Assembly (NCBI GenBank): GCA_037954235.1
Contig: JBBMOA010000021.1
Location: 8,943,501 to 9,007,500 of the forward strand
Length of the DNA stretch: 64,000 bases
Direction: 5' to 3'
From: Aulostomus chinensis
Taxonomy: Eukaryota; Chordata; Actinopteri; Syngnathiformes; Aulostomidae
Below the pieces are notes generated by a model. That model had not been told where the DNA came from and made no database searches. It saw nothing but the letters and a program-made list of their open reading frames with translations. Of this stretch, positions 37,052 to 50,400 are shown piece by piece. Made by a program: the position numbers and the translations under genes. Every line of letters begins with the position of its first letter. Positions within the stretch are counted from its first letter, which is position 1.

Positions 37052-37278
37052 TTAAAGGTGTTATGTGTACAAATTGGCAATCTGACTCACACTCCATACT
37101 TCAAATAAAGGGAGTTGTATGTCACTTTCTTTTACTCTGCCCATCATTCAGTAAAAACAATGGTAAGTGATAATAAAAGCGTCTAAAAACACGTCTGATT
37201 GGTTTTGAGTTGCAGCTTTGCAATGATGAGGGCTACTGTGCATTTTTAAGAAGAAATACTTACACATAGCACCTTTAA
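37052..37278. mobile_element. Small MITE with TTAA target duplication
   Basis: The ends are AGGTGTTATGTGTA (left) and TACACATAGCACCT (right), inverted copies with one mismatch. Both are flanked by TTAA (37052-37055 and 37275-37278). The body is 219 bp with no ORF. A TTAA target site and short TIRs are typical of piggyBac-type non-autonomous elements. In the large 5' intron of MAP3K3. Confidence 0.65.
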
Positions 37279-38873
37279 GAACACACTAAATCACAGAGGA
37301 TCAGCAAGCATCATACGGAGAAAACATTTGTTTTTATCAATCAACAATCTCGCTCTCTTTTTTTTTTTTTGCAACAGCTACTTTTAAGAAAGACGGCGCA
37401 GGCCACAACCTAAACTTTAGAAAGGCCCGGATCCTTCCATGGCAGCTGTGCTGTCATGAAAACAAGACAGTACCACTGCTGGCTAGTGGATGCCACTGGG
37501 GGGCCACTGAAGCGTAGGTCAGAAACACCTGGAATTCTTTATCCTTGCAACATTCACCTCCGAATCTTTTATTAGTTAATGCTGGCGCTGACAGTTTTAC
37601 GTGTTACATAAAATGCCAACTACAGTGAACACATCATCGTGTTCAGAAATGAACACAAGACAGCAACCCAGGAGTTTGCAAATTTACTCGGAGTGCAACC
37701 GAGTTTTTGAAGGACTGTGTTGTGTAGTAGTGAGGTGCAAACACTGTTCAAGTTTTACACTTTAACATGAAACTTTGCTGGCGCAAATGGAGCCTGAGAT
37801 GCCACCAGCTGCCACTGAGGTGCCACCAGATGCCACTGGGGTGGCAGTAGGAGAATCCTGACTTTAATGCAAAACTTGACTTCTCAAGCCAGACATAAAA
37901 ATGCCATGAGACACCTTGAAACTTTAGCAGGCTGCCAGAAATATCGAAGAAGCACCAACATGACCTGGACAAGTCACACAAACGGCTCAGTCCTTCTTAC
38001 TGAGATCTACTTCTTCTTGCTGGGATCTACTTAGGGATCCTGTCACCTTATCGACCAAAGGGACTGTTTTGCTTGAGTTGTTTCCATCGGCCAGTTTCAC
38101 TCTCACTTGAGGGCTATTTCTGCTACTCCAGGGCACGTCAATGTGCTGATAAACTCATCCATCAGTTTATTGCTTGGGGTGCTCCTATTGATTTGATTTT
38201 AAGAACATGCCGGCCTCATTAAAATTTAATTTGCCTCTCAGGTCTGCCATCCCAGGAATATGTGACTGAGCATCCTCATGTATTTTATGCTAAAATGGCC
38301 ACAGCGTGGACACGAACTCCTGAGGGAAAGACGCTGATGGAGATTCGCGTCCAAGTGAAGAAAGGCGAGGTAGAGGGTGCATTTAAGGACCTGATCTGAG
38401 CTGGTTTAACTCCTGGATTGGACCCCCCCCCCCCTTCCCCTTATCTGTCATATTTCTCTTCTCACAGAGAAAAAAGTGCAGCTCTCCATTTTGGAAAGAA
38501 ATGAACACAGGATGACAAATGACTTTCCAGAAATCCCTCACACCTCCAGCGATGCAGTTAGGATGATGAGGAATGTGCACATCGGCGTGAACACCGTGTA
38601 CAACCGCTCAAAAATAAGCACTCGAAGTTTCCAAAAAGAACAAATATTCCAGCCATGAAAATAAAAACGTGCTGAAGACGCTTGGCACAGATGCACTTCA
38701 ACAAGATGTTCAAGTTTGCACAGTTGACATTGTAATTCTGCGATTTAAAAGAAAGAAAGAAAGAAAACCAGCAAATATCTATTTTAATGTCCCATGATTA
38801 CGTGGACATAAACTTTTCTTTAAAAAAAAAAGTGACACCAAAACCGAGAGAGAAATAAGTGAAGTGGACTCAC

Positions 38874-38940
38874 CTTGTTATCTGAATGTCTCCATGTTCC
38901 GGTTGTTGCAACAGGATTTGTGAGAGTAAACGACACAGAT

Positions 38941-39026
<86 letters not shown>

Positions 39027-39270
39027 GGAAAAAATCCCAACTGATGCGAAGCAAATCTTCCCAAAACAGTAAAGCTGATATCCGGAAACTGCGCTCCGGG
39101 ACTGAGGAGCAGAAATAACAGAGTCTATTCAGGCAGAAAGATCTCCTCCTCCTCCGGGTGCATCCTCCAGAGTAGTCGCTCGTCTTTACCGGGACCAAGA
39201 AACTACAAAGGTAGCTGTTTGAGAGTAAAGTTTTCTCCTGCCTGCGCGTCGCTCGCTTGTCTCCACTCAC
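38874..39270 (-). other. map3k3: Non-coding first exon (5' UTR) of MAP3K3
   Basis: The minus strand shows a strong donor AACAAG/GTGAGTCC, with the exon ending at 38874. Upstream is a region richer in CpG than the surrounding introns, so this is the likely 5' end of MAP3K3. The upper boundary is only an estimate, placed before the CA tract at about 39,280. A short upstream ORF starts at 38895 and stops at 38880-38878 (five codons). The exon would carry a CT tract of about 78 nt on the sense strand (38945-39022). It would splice to the start-codon exon; a candidate acceptor (ttcaccag) puts that exon's 5' end near 29053. Confidence 0.55.
38945..39022. repeat. (GA)n microsatellite in MAP3K3 5' UTR/promoter
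   Basis: A nearly pure GA tract of about 39 units on the plus strand, which is (CT)n in the MAP3K3 sense direction. It lies 71 nt upstream of the exon's splice donor, so it is either transcribed into the 5' UTR or part of the core promoter. Confidence 0.95.
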
Positions 39271-39430
39271 TCTCTCTCACACACACATACACACACGCAC
39301 ACACGTACACTACAATGAGGAGCTGACTCTCCCTGGAGCTGCGCCTCTGATGTCACCAGCGACGTCAGCGTCAGGAAGTGGTGACGCTCTCCGGTGGTGC
39401 GTTACCAAGGCAGCGGCGTGAAACAGAAGC
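39270..39430 (-). promoter_or_regulatory. map3k3: Probable MAP3K3 promoter, CRE-containing
   Basis: This stretch sits just upstream of the predicted non-coding exon and is richer in CpG than its flanks. It has a GACGTCA CRE-type core at 39361-39367, further TGACG/CGTCA half-sites nearby and an ETS-like AGGAAGTG at about 39373-39380. No TATA box was seen. The assignment is inferred from position and composition. Confidence 0.4.
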
Positions 39431-41404
39431 GTGTACCGCCCCCCGGTGGGCACCTGGGACAATGCTATTCTGTTCTCGTCTACTGTAGTCTACCAGGGCT
39501 AATCTACCAGGGCTGATCTATGTATTCTAATCTACTAATTTATATTATACTAATATAAAATTACAAATTAATTTCCTCCAAAAACAGCGAGCTTCAGTTT
39601 GAAAACATTTCAAATTGAGCGCGTTCACGGCCCACGATTGGGCTCAGTGAACGAGAGACACAGATTTCTCTTCTGTTCTACTCTGTCCTGAAATAGGAAC
39701 AAGGTCAATACTGAGCCCCGCAGGCCTCATAGGCCAGAAGTTGTGGGTTCAATTCCCATGGCAAAGGCTACTTCAGGCTTATCCAAGAGCTCGCTCAGAG
39801 CCCTCAGAATCCTCAGGACTGCATGCTGCTCTGAGAATTGTTAAATAGTAGAAAACACGTGTTGAGAAGTAGGGGACACATTTCTTTAAGCGCGCAGGTT
39901 GAGTCACAATATCCAGAAAGAGCGAGTGCTCCACTGACCTTGTCCCCAGCATCACTCTCTTCACATTAGTTCCCAGCAGCTCTGTTTTACTGTGATCAGA
40001 CATGCCCTCGCTCTGTGTAAGACTGCTTGAGTGCAATGAATTTCAATTGGATATTTGCATCTCTCGGTGGATTTGCTGGTAGACGCCGGTGAACTGTGCA
40101 GCAGATGAACGCCACAGGCAGCTGCTGGGAACAATAACAGGTTGCCTGTCTGTCAGTCCCTCTGATGTTTGCCACATCACGTTACAGCGTGATTTTGGGA
40201 GTCTCCAGAGGAAAGAAGGATGCATTCACTGTCAGGTTTATGAATAGTAATCTCTTTCATTTAGGGTTATGAGGAGCACATGAATGCTTCTGCTCCGCGG
40301 TAACATAGGAGACATCAAGCTGTCACATCTGCGCGTGTAGTTTTTATGACTTCATACTAACAACACTTCCATCCCTCGCGAACATCTCTGTAGATTAGAT
40401 GTTGGAACACATTGCTGCATACATCTGCATATCTATCATAAAAATAAAATTATATTACCTATAATTATGTTTCTGTTTCCTCCATCCTTGATGTATGGAG
40501 CCCTGGAATGGCCAAAGAGAGAAAAATATAGGTAAGGGGGAAAAAAAATAGATATTTTTGGCCATAATATAATTCCATGCCACAATTTAATTATTTTGAG
40601 GCTACAATATGTAACTTGTTCCCTCTATTTACTTATCTGGAGGATATGAGATGTAACTTGTTCCCTCAGTTTGGTTAATTTGTGACCACAGGATATGACT
40701 TTTCCTGAAATTTTATCTTTTCATGTTCGGGAAATTGAACTTGTTCCCTAAATTCAATTTGTCTGAGGCCCAAAAATATGGATAACTTGTTGTTTGATGA
40801 AATTTATGAGGAGACGTTATATCTTATGGCCATGAATTGATTCAATTTAGGGGTCTGACCAGAAGATATACAGTGTTTTCTCGCTGTGGCCACTCCAGGG
40901 CTCTGGAAAGATGTGATTCAAGTATAATGGTGTGAACTCTGACCCCTGCAGGTGTGTTTTTTGTTGTATTGCTGCGGCAGGCAGAGAAATATATGACAGA
41001 GGCTTTTATGTTGCTCGTCGGACAGGTCCTGGGGGCCCGAGCAGTCCTGGAAATCCCCCCTCATCTCATGAGTATTGAACCAGCCTTTTTCTTTCCCTGC
41101 AGCACTCAGATGTGCCTGTTTGTTTATCCATGTGCTCTTTTTATATTTATGCTTTGCTTTAAAAGGGTCATCTTGAGAGAACTGTTCCACCCTCTGGACA
41201 AACTGTGGCTGATATTGACTTAAAAATCGATGGGAACTTGAGCAGTCCGGTGAGCTCAGAGCTGAAACCTGAAACACAGATCAAACACTGCAATAAATGA
41301 AGGTCTGGAATGATAAATAGAGGAGGAGGATGCTTCATTAGCTAGAAAAAGACAGACAGAAATAAAATAGCTACAGCTGATGGTGATTTACAGTGGCGCA
41401 GCAA
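39431..41404. other. Intergenic DNA between MAP3K3 promoter and DLEC1 3' end
   Basis: About 2 kb upstream of MAP3K3 and downstream of the DLEC1 stop at 41405. It contains the TAACTTGTTCCCT repeat array. No canonical AATAAA for DLEC1 was found on the minus strand; the nearest candidates are AT-rich variants around 41,138-41,150. Confidence 0.55.
40540..40890. repeat. Degenerate tandem repeat with TAACTTGTTCCCT core
   Basis: ATATGTAACTTGTTCCCTC, AGATGTAACTTGTTCCCTCA, TTGAACTTGTTCCCTAAATT and GGATAACTTGTTG recur at about 60-80 bp, separated by GAGGCTACAATATG-like and GTGACCACAGGATATG-like words. Located between MAP3K3 and DLEC1. Confidence 0.6.
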
Positions 41405-44400
41405 CTACATCTGGTGATCAGACTGGAACGCCTCGTCCAGGGATCCGGTCCCTCGGAGCACCAGAGTGAGAAGAGTCTTAGCCAGATGAGACTGGATCAC
41501 CACAATGGCCTTGAACTCTCTGACCTCACTAAAACACACAAAGGACACATTTAATAATCTGGGTAGGTTTTTAACCTTTACAGTGAATGAATGCCCACAA
41601 TTACTTTGTTAGCTTGCGGTTTTGCTGCTTTCAAGACAACTCTGGAAAAAGGACTTGAGGAGTTTCTGACTTGGAAATTTGGAAGCATGACTTTCTTTTT
41701 TCCCTCCATTTAAAAAAAAAACCCCAGTTTAAACAGGTACAACAACTATTCAAACTAACTCCAACTTGACATCACCCTTTATTTTAAAGATGGCGGCCTT
41801 CGACCTTACAGTAAAACATATGCTCCATTACAAAACACACGCTAAGATTTGACAGAAAAAGAACAGAATGGAGTTGAAATTCTACAAACGCACAACATCA
41901 AACACGGCGGCGGCCTTCCTTAATGGCAGGGACTAAATTTATAAATGTGCTTGTTTATATCTTAATATAAGTTTGGATGTGTACTTACCCAGTAAATGGA
42001 ACTGAACAGCTATTTCAGTGACTAGCAAATGTTTCAGAGTAGAATTTTTTTCCCCTTTCAAGTCACCCTGAAGCCAGAATTCGGAAATCTCTTCCAACTT
42101 CAAAGTACAATAACGTACTTTTTTCTTTTTCTTTTTTTTTGCCCTCTGAGTTGCGATGATGTTGGATGTCAGAAATCTCCAGGTAAAAATTCTGACTTCC
42201 GGGAATGCAGCATGTTACCTGGGAGTGAAGCTGATCTCTAGACGCTGGTTGTGGGTGGTGACATGGAGCTCCTTGGACCCGAGTAGCCCAAAGTTTGGCG
42301 TCACTCTGAACTCATGGGTCACTCCTTCATCCGCCTCTACGCAGACACGCACACAGTATAAAGCCATGTTAATACACTTTTTTAATGCATAAACCCCGCA
42401 TTATACTGGAGTGAAACACCCAGTAAGTAGTAGGAAAGTGCACCTGAATTTCAGCCCTGGATCCAATTAAACATAGCTGACTGGTTACCTATCACTGATC
42501 TCCAATCAGTCTGGGCTCCATGGCTGTAGAGATCCACTTCTCTGGTCCGTGTCTGCCTCACGTAGCAGGTCCCAAAGTCGATGCCGTCACTGGACAGATG
42601 CAACGTTGCCAGACTCAGATGAGCCCGGAGCGGCACCGTCTGAACCGAGACCACATTCACCGTCAGAGAGTAATTACACTCACGTGGTTACACAGAATTA
42701 TCTGATCATCTCCATCGACAGAGTTCTATTGGTATTCACACCTGCAGGCTGCTGTTGCTGTAGTGAATTAGAAGGTTCTGCTGGAACCTCAGCCATCTTT
42801 GTCCACTTGCACTATGGATCAGTGTCACTCCCTCTTCTGGCAGTTGTGCATAGTCCAGAAGAGACGCAGAGCAATGGAAGGCCACCTTCACCTTGAGTCA
42901 AAAGTTCAAAAAAGTTACACTCAATACAGAAAGAATCATAGTATTTACTTTTAAGTCTCTGCACCACTGTGTGTCATACCTGCATGCTTTGTTGAGGTCG
43001 CAGAACCAAATATTGACTGTCACAAGTAGACGGGCTGCTGGAGGTACTGATCTGGCCACAATGTGGCATCTTAAGCACTAAAAATGGCAGGTGAGTCCCC
43101 AGGCTGAAGTGCAGGGGCATCTCAGAGGGGTTTTCCAGCTGGAACTTCTGTATTATGTATAATTCCTGCAGCTGTGGGACAAACCAATCAGAAAAGCAGC
43201 TCGTACACATTACTGAACAGAGCTATACCATCAGTGTTGTGGAATTCTTGGAGTGACCTCGTCCGGTTCTTCCCGCAGTAAATCACCGGCCGAGGCGTGA
43301 AACTCCAGCATCCCGCCGTCCTCCTCCATCTGCACTAACAGCCTGCAGCGACACGGTGCCAAGATGAAGATATGCAACTTAATCAGACCACCTCTGAACA
43401 GCTTTTGCCTGACCTCAGCTGATTTTAACTTGGGAAACATAAATTGAGTTGAATGCATTGAGGCTTTTGAGGACATAAATATTATGAGTGGAGTTGCTTA
43501 CATGGCAGGCTTTACAACTGCCTGTAGATCCACTCTGACAGGCTCCAAATCCAAACCCTGAACCCGTCTAACTTTACCAGGGACACAGGCGGCCATCTGG
43601 AACACATACAGTATATAGATTCATGGACAATACATACATCGATTTTTTTGTCTTTGTTTTGACACAAGATTCAATGCATTGAGCTCATTACCTCAGAATC
43701 CAAACTCATGAAGGCAAGACCAAACCCCCTACAAATGGACTCACAAGCGGATTCAGAAAGGGTTAACGGGGTGAAAGAGACATGGATAGTACCGCTGCCT
43801 TTTGCTGGGATCACCTTGAGATCAGCAGGAAAAAAAATGTCATTACTCAAAGGACAAAATGGCATTTAATTGTAGTTTTATTAGTTGTATTTTGCTTCTC
43901 AAGTACTCACAAATAAGAACCTTGATTTCACTGAGATGTTTTTTTCTCCAGCATTTATTTTCCTAACTCAAGAATTTAGAAAGAGCCAGCCATGTATATT
44001 TAGCTTGGAGCTAACAATTTAGCTTGATGCCTAATAGCCGCTGGGGTAATCCAAGTCCTCTTTATCTAGCAGTTTGCTCAGTTACCCTTTAACACGTCGA
44101 GTTTGAGGCTTCTGTTTATTATTTAGCTCAAATCAAGTATTTGTAGACTACGAAGCATACAGCTAGATGAAGAAAATGTGGATTATACTCAGTGATGTGC
44201 TGGAGAGTTTTAAGACTGACCTTTACATGCAGTTTTGCTGATGTTTTGTTGCTGAAGCTGTTGTTAGCCATTGATCTTAATTGCAAGCTTCAAGCTAAAT
44301 ATACATGACTGGCAACATATAAATGAGGTTAAGACACCTTATTTAGTACTTGAAAGGCAAAATACACTTTCTGGGTGAAGTATCACTTTACAGGGCAAAG

Positions 44401-47400
44401 TGTGGCTACAATGTCAACATACTATTTGCTGCGGGGTGATGCAGTATGGGTAATCAGAGCGGTTTCCCATGTGAGGTCGAATATGGACAGAGAAAAGTTT
44501 TTTCTTTGTGCACTCAGGATAAAGACAGGCTTCCTCACAGTCAGTGTCACTCATATATTCCTCCTTTTCCATGTCCTGAAATTGACAGAAGTTTGAATTA
44601 AACCAATGTAATAATAGTCATGTGGGTTTGTTCACTGCCATCATAAGAATTTCCTCCAGGCCACATCATAACAAGGTTATTGCATGCCATTAAACTTTGT
44701 TTGTGTATCTGTGTTGTTTGTGGCATTGTTATACTCACAGTCAAGCTTTGTAGAGAGGCACTCGTTCTCTCAGAGCTCGGGGAGAGAGTCCTTTTCCAGC
44801 CGCTTTGAATGTTCCCGTAAGGAAGGTTTACCGCTCCACTCAGCAACTCATTGCCATCTGCATCCTTGAGAGGAAATGCATCCCCATATACCACCAGAAC
44901 ATCCACCAGTTTACGGTCATTCTGATCTATGTTGTAAGTCTCCCAGTCCAGACGGATATCTGGTAGCAAACAAAGATTTAGAATTAATCATCTTTATTAG
45001 TCCCGGTGGGTGGGTGAGTGAAAAACACACAGATGAACCACAAAATGAACACCACACATGATTTATCAATAATTACATAAAGGCACATCACAAGTACTGC
45101 ATGCCAAATGAGGCCAGTAAAGAATGACAGATACAATATAAGAGGATGGAAACCTTAAAATTGCGTAGAAAATAAAACTTAAATCAGACAGCACTTAAGA
45201 GTGATAATCACAGCTAAGGGAGTTTCTTCTTTCCTCTAAAGTTTAGAATAACACCAACAATAGAAAAAGCCTGAGATGATATAGTAATAATAATAATAAA
45301 TAGCCGTCCACAATCCATGCAAATCTAACAATATCTATCTTTATCCTCAAGTGCACCTTAATTCTAAATTCCTGTTGCACTTCCCTTTTACCATTTCTGC
45401 CCAAGCACACTGCCTTTAAAGCAAAACAGTGCTAGCAGCCAGGAAACTATGGCAACCAGCTGAAAAAATGATGAGAAGGACATTCAGTAAGACGGTCAGT
45501 ATTCCCTCTCTGGGAAAAATCTGTAATACTTCATATTTTGGAGTAAAGATGGGTCAACAACAAACCTCATGCCATGATGAAATAATACCAGGATATGAAA
45601 AAATACTCAAACAAACTTAAAAAAAAAAGCAACGGCACTGTTATATGTATTAATAATAACAAAGCTGCAATAATTACTGCAGACATAGAAACAGCGTTTA
45701 AAAATTGTGTCAGTCTCATTCCTGGTCTGCTTGTCTCTTACGATAATACTTACCAAACGTGGTAGGATTGTTGATCCGAAGAGAACGAGATACAGTGTCA
45801 CCTCCAGATACGTGCATGCCAAACCTAAATATGTAAATTAAAATAATTTATCAAAACAAAGGGTTCCTGCAAGAATCAAATATTCAACTAATAGAAAGTA
45901 ACACAGACGGTATGCTAGGTCCCTGGTTCTGGCCTGTCATCTGGAAATACAGCGGACAGCCTTTCACTGTCATCTGCATGGGAATGATGGTGAGCTGGAG
46001 GTTCTCCACCTGCAGGAGGAAAACAGTAGGAGAAGGGTTAAACTCCGTTTATGCTTGCTATCAAATCAAGACAGATATTTCGCCATCATACTCCGCATAT
46101 GAGGTGATCCGTGTAGTCCCCCCACATGTCGCTGTGGGCCATCACGTGTACGGTCAGGGTCTCAAAGGGTCCAAGCATCCCCATATTTGGTTGGATGAAG
46201 AACGCTGCACCTTTTCCATGAGCCAGCAGGTTGCTCAGAAACTCTACAGAGCAATGTAAGAAATACACATTCAGAACTCACTCACATAGAAAGTGTGGGT
46301 GCTATTAATGTTAAACGTACCTTTGTGGGCTTTTTCTTCTTCTTTCTTAGCTTGAAGCGAGTGAAGCGGCTTCTTGACGTATGAAAACCTACGAGATAGT
46401 GCTTATGATGTCAAGTCATTTTTGGATCAGTTATTCAGGTGAATGAGTTAGCGGTGTTACCTTTTCTCTGGTGGGTTACTGGGCTTCAAAGCATGGCAGT
46501 TGAAATACTCTGCCTCGATTGTAAAAGAGGCGGGGATAGCGGAGTGATTGGAGATCAATAACTGCTTCATAACAGGTCTGTTCAAAATGACTTCACCAAA
46601 GTCGAGCACCAACTCAGAAGGGCTCTGATCCTGTGGGGAACAACTACAAGAACAGAACAGCAACAGTATTTTGACTATGAGTAAAGTGAATAACTGCAGT
46701 GGAGCTACTGGATGTTTGGATACAAGGTTTATGCCAAAATTACTACCAGACATCAGGCAGTGAGTAGGATACACTGAGCGTCTTGGTTTTGGAAGCAGCA
46801 ATGGCAAGAACAAGAGGAACCTTCATCCCCTCGACCTCACAGAGAGCAGCTACATCAGTCAGCGCCAACTAGAGGAGGGGTAAATGTCAGGATGAGAATT
46901 TCTAACCTCTTTTCATTCCCGTCTATTTGTCTTTGGTGCGTCAGCTTCTTTTCGAGATACTCACATCTGTGTAAGTGGTGAAGTGAACAGTGATCTCCGT
47001 GCTGACATTTGGTCCCAAAGTGCCAGATGAGGGCTCAAAGCTGGCTGTGCACATTGAAGCCTGCTGACCCTGGAGATGTGGCTGGAGGGGAAGAACTCAG
47101 ATGATTAAAGGAACACGCTAACCTTAGAGAGATGCGTCAAATTAAGATCCTCTCCAGAGGCTGACGAAAACACCCCTCTACCCACTGTATGTGCATTAGG
47201 GAGCCACAGAGAACAAATGAGTGCTACTTATCTTAGCGCAATAAATTACTTATTATTTCTGGACAAATCAGGATCCCGAGGCTCCTTCTGTTTGATGGCT
47301 TTTTTGCTAACACCTCCACTCCACTACCATTCATCACTCTGAGCTAACTAGCAGCCAACTGGTGGGTCTCAGCTTCTTAATGCACACACAGAGGAGAGAA

Positions 47401-50400
47401 GGTTATCTATCCGCAAGTCTGGTTCTGAGGAGGATTGTAAATAAGCGAATTACCCAAAAATTCATTGTGTTCCTTTTAATGACATAATAGCTCAATTAAT
47501 CATCAATAACAAATCATTTTTAACTTTAATAGTGATACATTTTTAAACGCACCATCCAGGAGAAGTTTGATGGCAGTAGAGTTTGGTTGTAGAGAGTGAC
47601 AGCCCCCTTGGTCGGAACTCCAATGTAGAGCTCAGAGAAGACCAGCTCACAGTTTAGCAGACACACCTGAGGGGACTGCACATCTCCCTGCACCAGCAGG
47701 TGACTGTGAAGAACACACAGGACACTGTCACACACTGCTGCCGATGACGGTTGTGATGCTTCAGCTGCTTTCAGGCACATTGCTTATAAATACATTTTAC
47801 AAGATGCATTTTACAAGATCAGTAAAATTGTATGCAGCTGAGTATATACTTTACCATCCTGTTCCATTCTCCACGGTCAGTTCCAGGTCTGTTTCCAACT
47901 GCTGACAGAAATGTGGCCTAAACAGGACATCGACACTGCAAGATGCCAAAGGACGCAGCACACCTCTGCATGGCTCCACAGATATCTAAGGACAAACACA
48001 GATCCTGCATCATTTCTTTGTGGCTCCAAAATGCAGAAGGATCCAGCCACATGAATTTACCATGAAACCAGTTGTGACTGACAGCTGCAGCAACAAAACG
48101 ACTGTCCAAAAAGGTCTGTTTACACACTCTAAAGCACCTCCAACAGCATAGTCCACTTCCTCTTGATCCAGCCTTATACCTGATAATATACAAACTCTCA
48201 TGAAATGTTGTTAGCTTTCATTAGCTCCAAGCTAAATATTCGTGACTGGCTCCTTCTGCATTCTGGAGTCACACAGAAGTGATGCAGAAGGGGAAAACCA
48301 TCTTTGTGAGCTAAAGACACCTATTTGTGAGTATTTGAAAGGTCACCCTTTGGGTGAAGTATCACTTTAACATTGTTACAGTGAACATTAGCAAAGAATC
48401 TACTGAAAGCACCAACTGTTACATGTACTGTTGTCTCTATCATCCAGGTCTGCTGTACCTGTGAGTTATGGTTGTTCTGTTGATTATTATGAACTTCTTC
48501 CAATATCCAGGAAGCTGCCACCTGAGTGATGTTGGTGAGGGCCAGTGTGGTGTGTCTCTGCTCCCCGAGCCTCAGAAGCCCAAAGTCCACACTGGGCACG
48601 CTGAGGGTTACTGTGGGACCCTGGACAACAAAGAATGTTTGGAGCGCACAGACAAACTATACTTGAAGAATGTTGTGATAGCACCATGCTACCTTGAAGG
48701 AGACCTCCAAGGCCAGGCTGACAGGCTCCTGAAGATGTTCTATTTGGCAAAGCAGACTCGTCACAACCCTCTCCGGTTTCCCTCCCGTCATGACCAGGTC
48801 AAAATCAAAACACTCGTTCTCTTCTGGAGACAAACGCAACAAAAATTGAATCAATTAGTCAAAAAAGATACCCACTGCAAATACTTCATAAAAATCTATC
48901 CAATGTGAGTTTCAAGCTTCAGTGGCAGATAGTTTGTTAATGTGTGATGCACCTATTTTGCCAGCAGAGGGCTCTACTTCTATCTTATGGCAGCTGCTGC
49001 TCATCCTCTCCCATTGAAAAAAGACACAGGTTTTGCTGTAATTCCACATCTGATACACACAAGAAATGAAAATATCATTACTGGATTCAATACAATCTAC
49101 TATGAGTGGATTATGGTTAACACAAAGAAACTGTGTTTTAAATGACCTTGAACTGTCTCCGGGTTGTTGTGCAAATCAAAAGTTCACCAGGGACGACAAC
49201 AGCATAGGGTTCCAGTAGGACTTCGAGGGGCTCTGTTGACCCCTTGACCTCTATCTCCATGACGATAACATCGCTCACCTTGGAGCCAGAGTGCACATGT
49301 GGGAGGATGCTAGATTTCCCAACCTGCCTAGTTACACAACCCAACACTTTATTAGATGGAAAGGTTTGCAAATGGCTTTTGTTCAGTATGTGATGTCAGA
49401 GTTCTCTATGTGTGGGATACAAAGATCAGTAGACTTACACATTGTCACGTGGCTCCGGGGGCAGCTGGGGGACGTCTCTCAGGACAAGCTGACAGACACT
49501 GTGGTAATCCTTCAACTTCAAACACGATGAGGAAAGTCACTCAGAAATATTTCAATCTGGCAGAATAGCTTTTGAACCCTGATATATTTCATGTTTGTAA
49601 CCAAAGACAAAATGATTTAATTCTTGGAGACATTACCGACAAAATTCTTTCATAATAAATTTAAAATTGTACAATAAGGGAACATTATTAACACTTAGTT
49701 AACCTTTAGTTAACGGTTAACTAATGTGTCTTGCAGTCATTTACTAATGGCGTTCAAAGGGTGTGGCTTCAGGGATACATGTTCTCAACATTACAATAAG
49801 GGTCACAAAGAGCATTAATAAATGGCTAATTCTGCTTGATTAATGCTTATTTATCACTCTTGCATCAATATTAATTAACCCATTATTAATGTATCCTTAT
49901 ACTTAAGTTTGATTGTATATTAGTAATACAATAAACCCCTGTTTCTTCCTTCTTGCATGTCGTACCTCCTTCGGGCAGAAGCTGAACAGGAACTCTTGGT
50001 CCTGACAAGGCGCCAGTACTCCTGTTGGAGGACTGACATGGAAAACGTCATCTGTAGCCAGGTGGAACTGGATACGATACAGATCGAGGGTCTCTCCTGG
50101 AAGCAGAGGGTACAGGTTGGGCTTCACGATCTGCCAGTGGAACCGCAACTCCAAGTGGCTTCATCCCCAGAGAGACAGAGAGAATGAAATGTAATGTGAT
50201 ATTTAATGATCCCTGCAGGAGAACATGTTCTCTACTTCTGTAACTATAAAAGAAGCAACAAAGACAAGCAGCACTTGGTTAAAAGAGAGAGCATTAGCGT
50301 CGCTACAGGTACCCTGGAATAAACCAAAGGGATTTTTACACTAATTTTGGATTCTGCTGAAAATTAGCTCTGTGTTAAACAAAGTCCACCACATGTTTTA

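Larger units (their letters stand above)
29027..38873 (-). other. Large 5' intron of MAP3K3, about 9.8 kb
   Basis: Separates the non-coding first exon from the start-codon exon. It carries the minisatellite at 32,590-33,070, CA repeats (30,533-30,550 and 31,301-31,387), a reverse SINE-like element and the TTAA MITE. An isolated 94-codon minus-strand open frame (31,442-31,726) is discussed in the findings and is not called as a gene. Confidence 0.6.

Noticed and set aside
39401..39414. Loose X-box (GTTACCAAGGCAGC) near the MAP3K3 promoter
   Set aside because: Fits only the relaxed RFX pattern. It lies on the far side from the DLEC1 promoter and MAP3K3 is not a cilium-specific gene.
39741..39757. 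B-box-like GTGGGTTCAATTCCCAT as a tRNA gene or SINE
   Set aside because: No matching A box or cloverleaf found upstream. At best a SINE scrap, too short to call.
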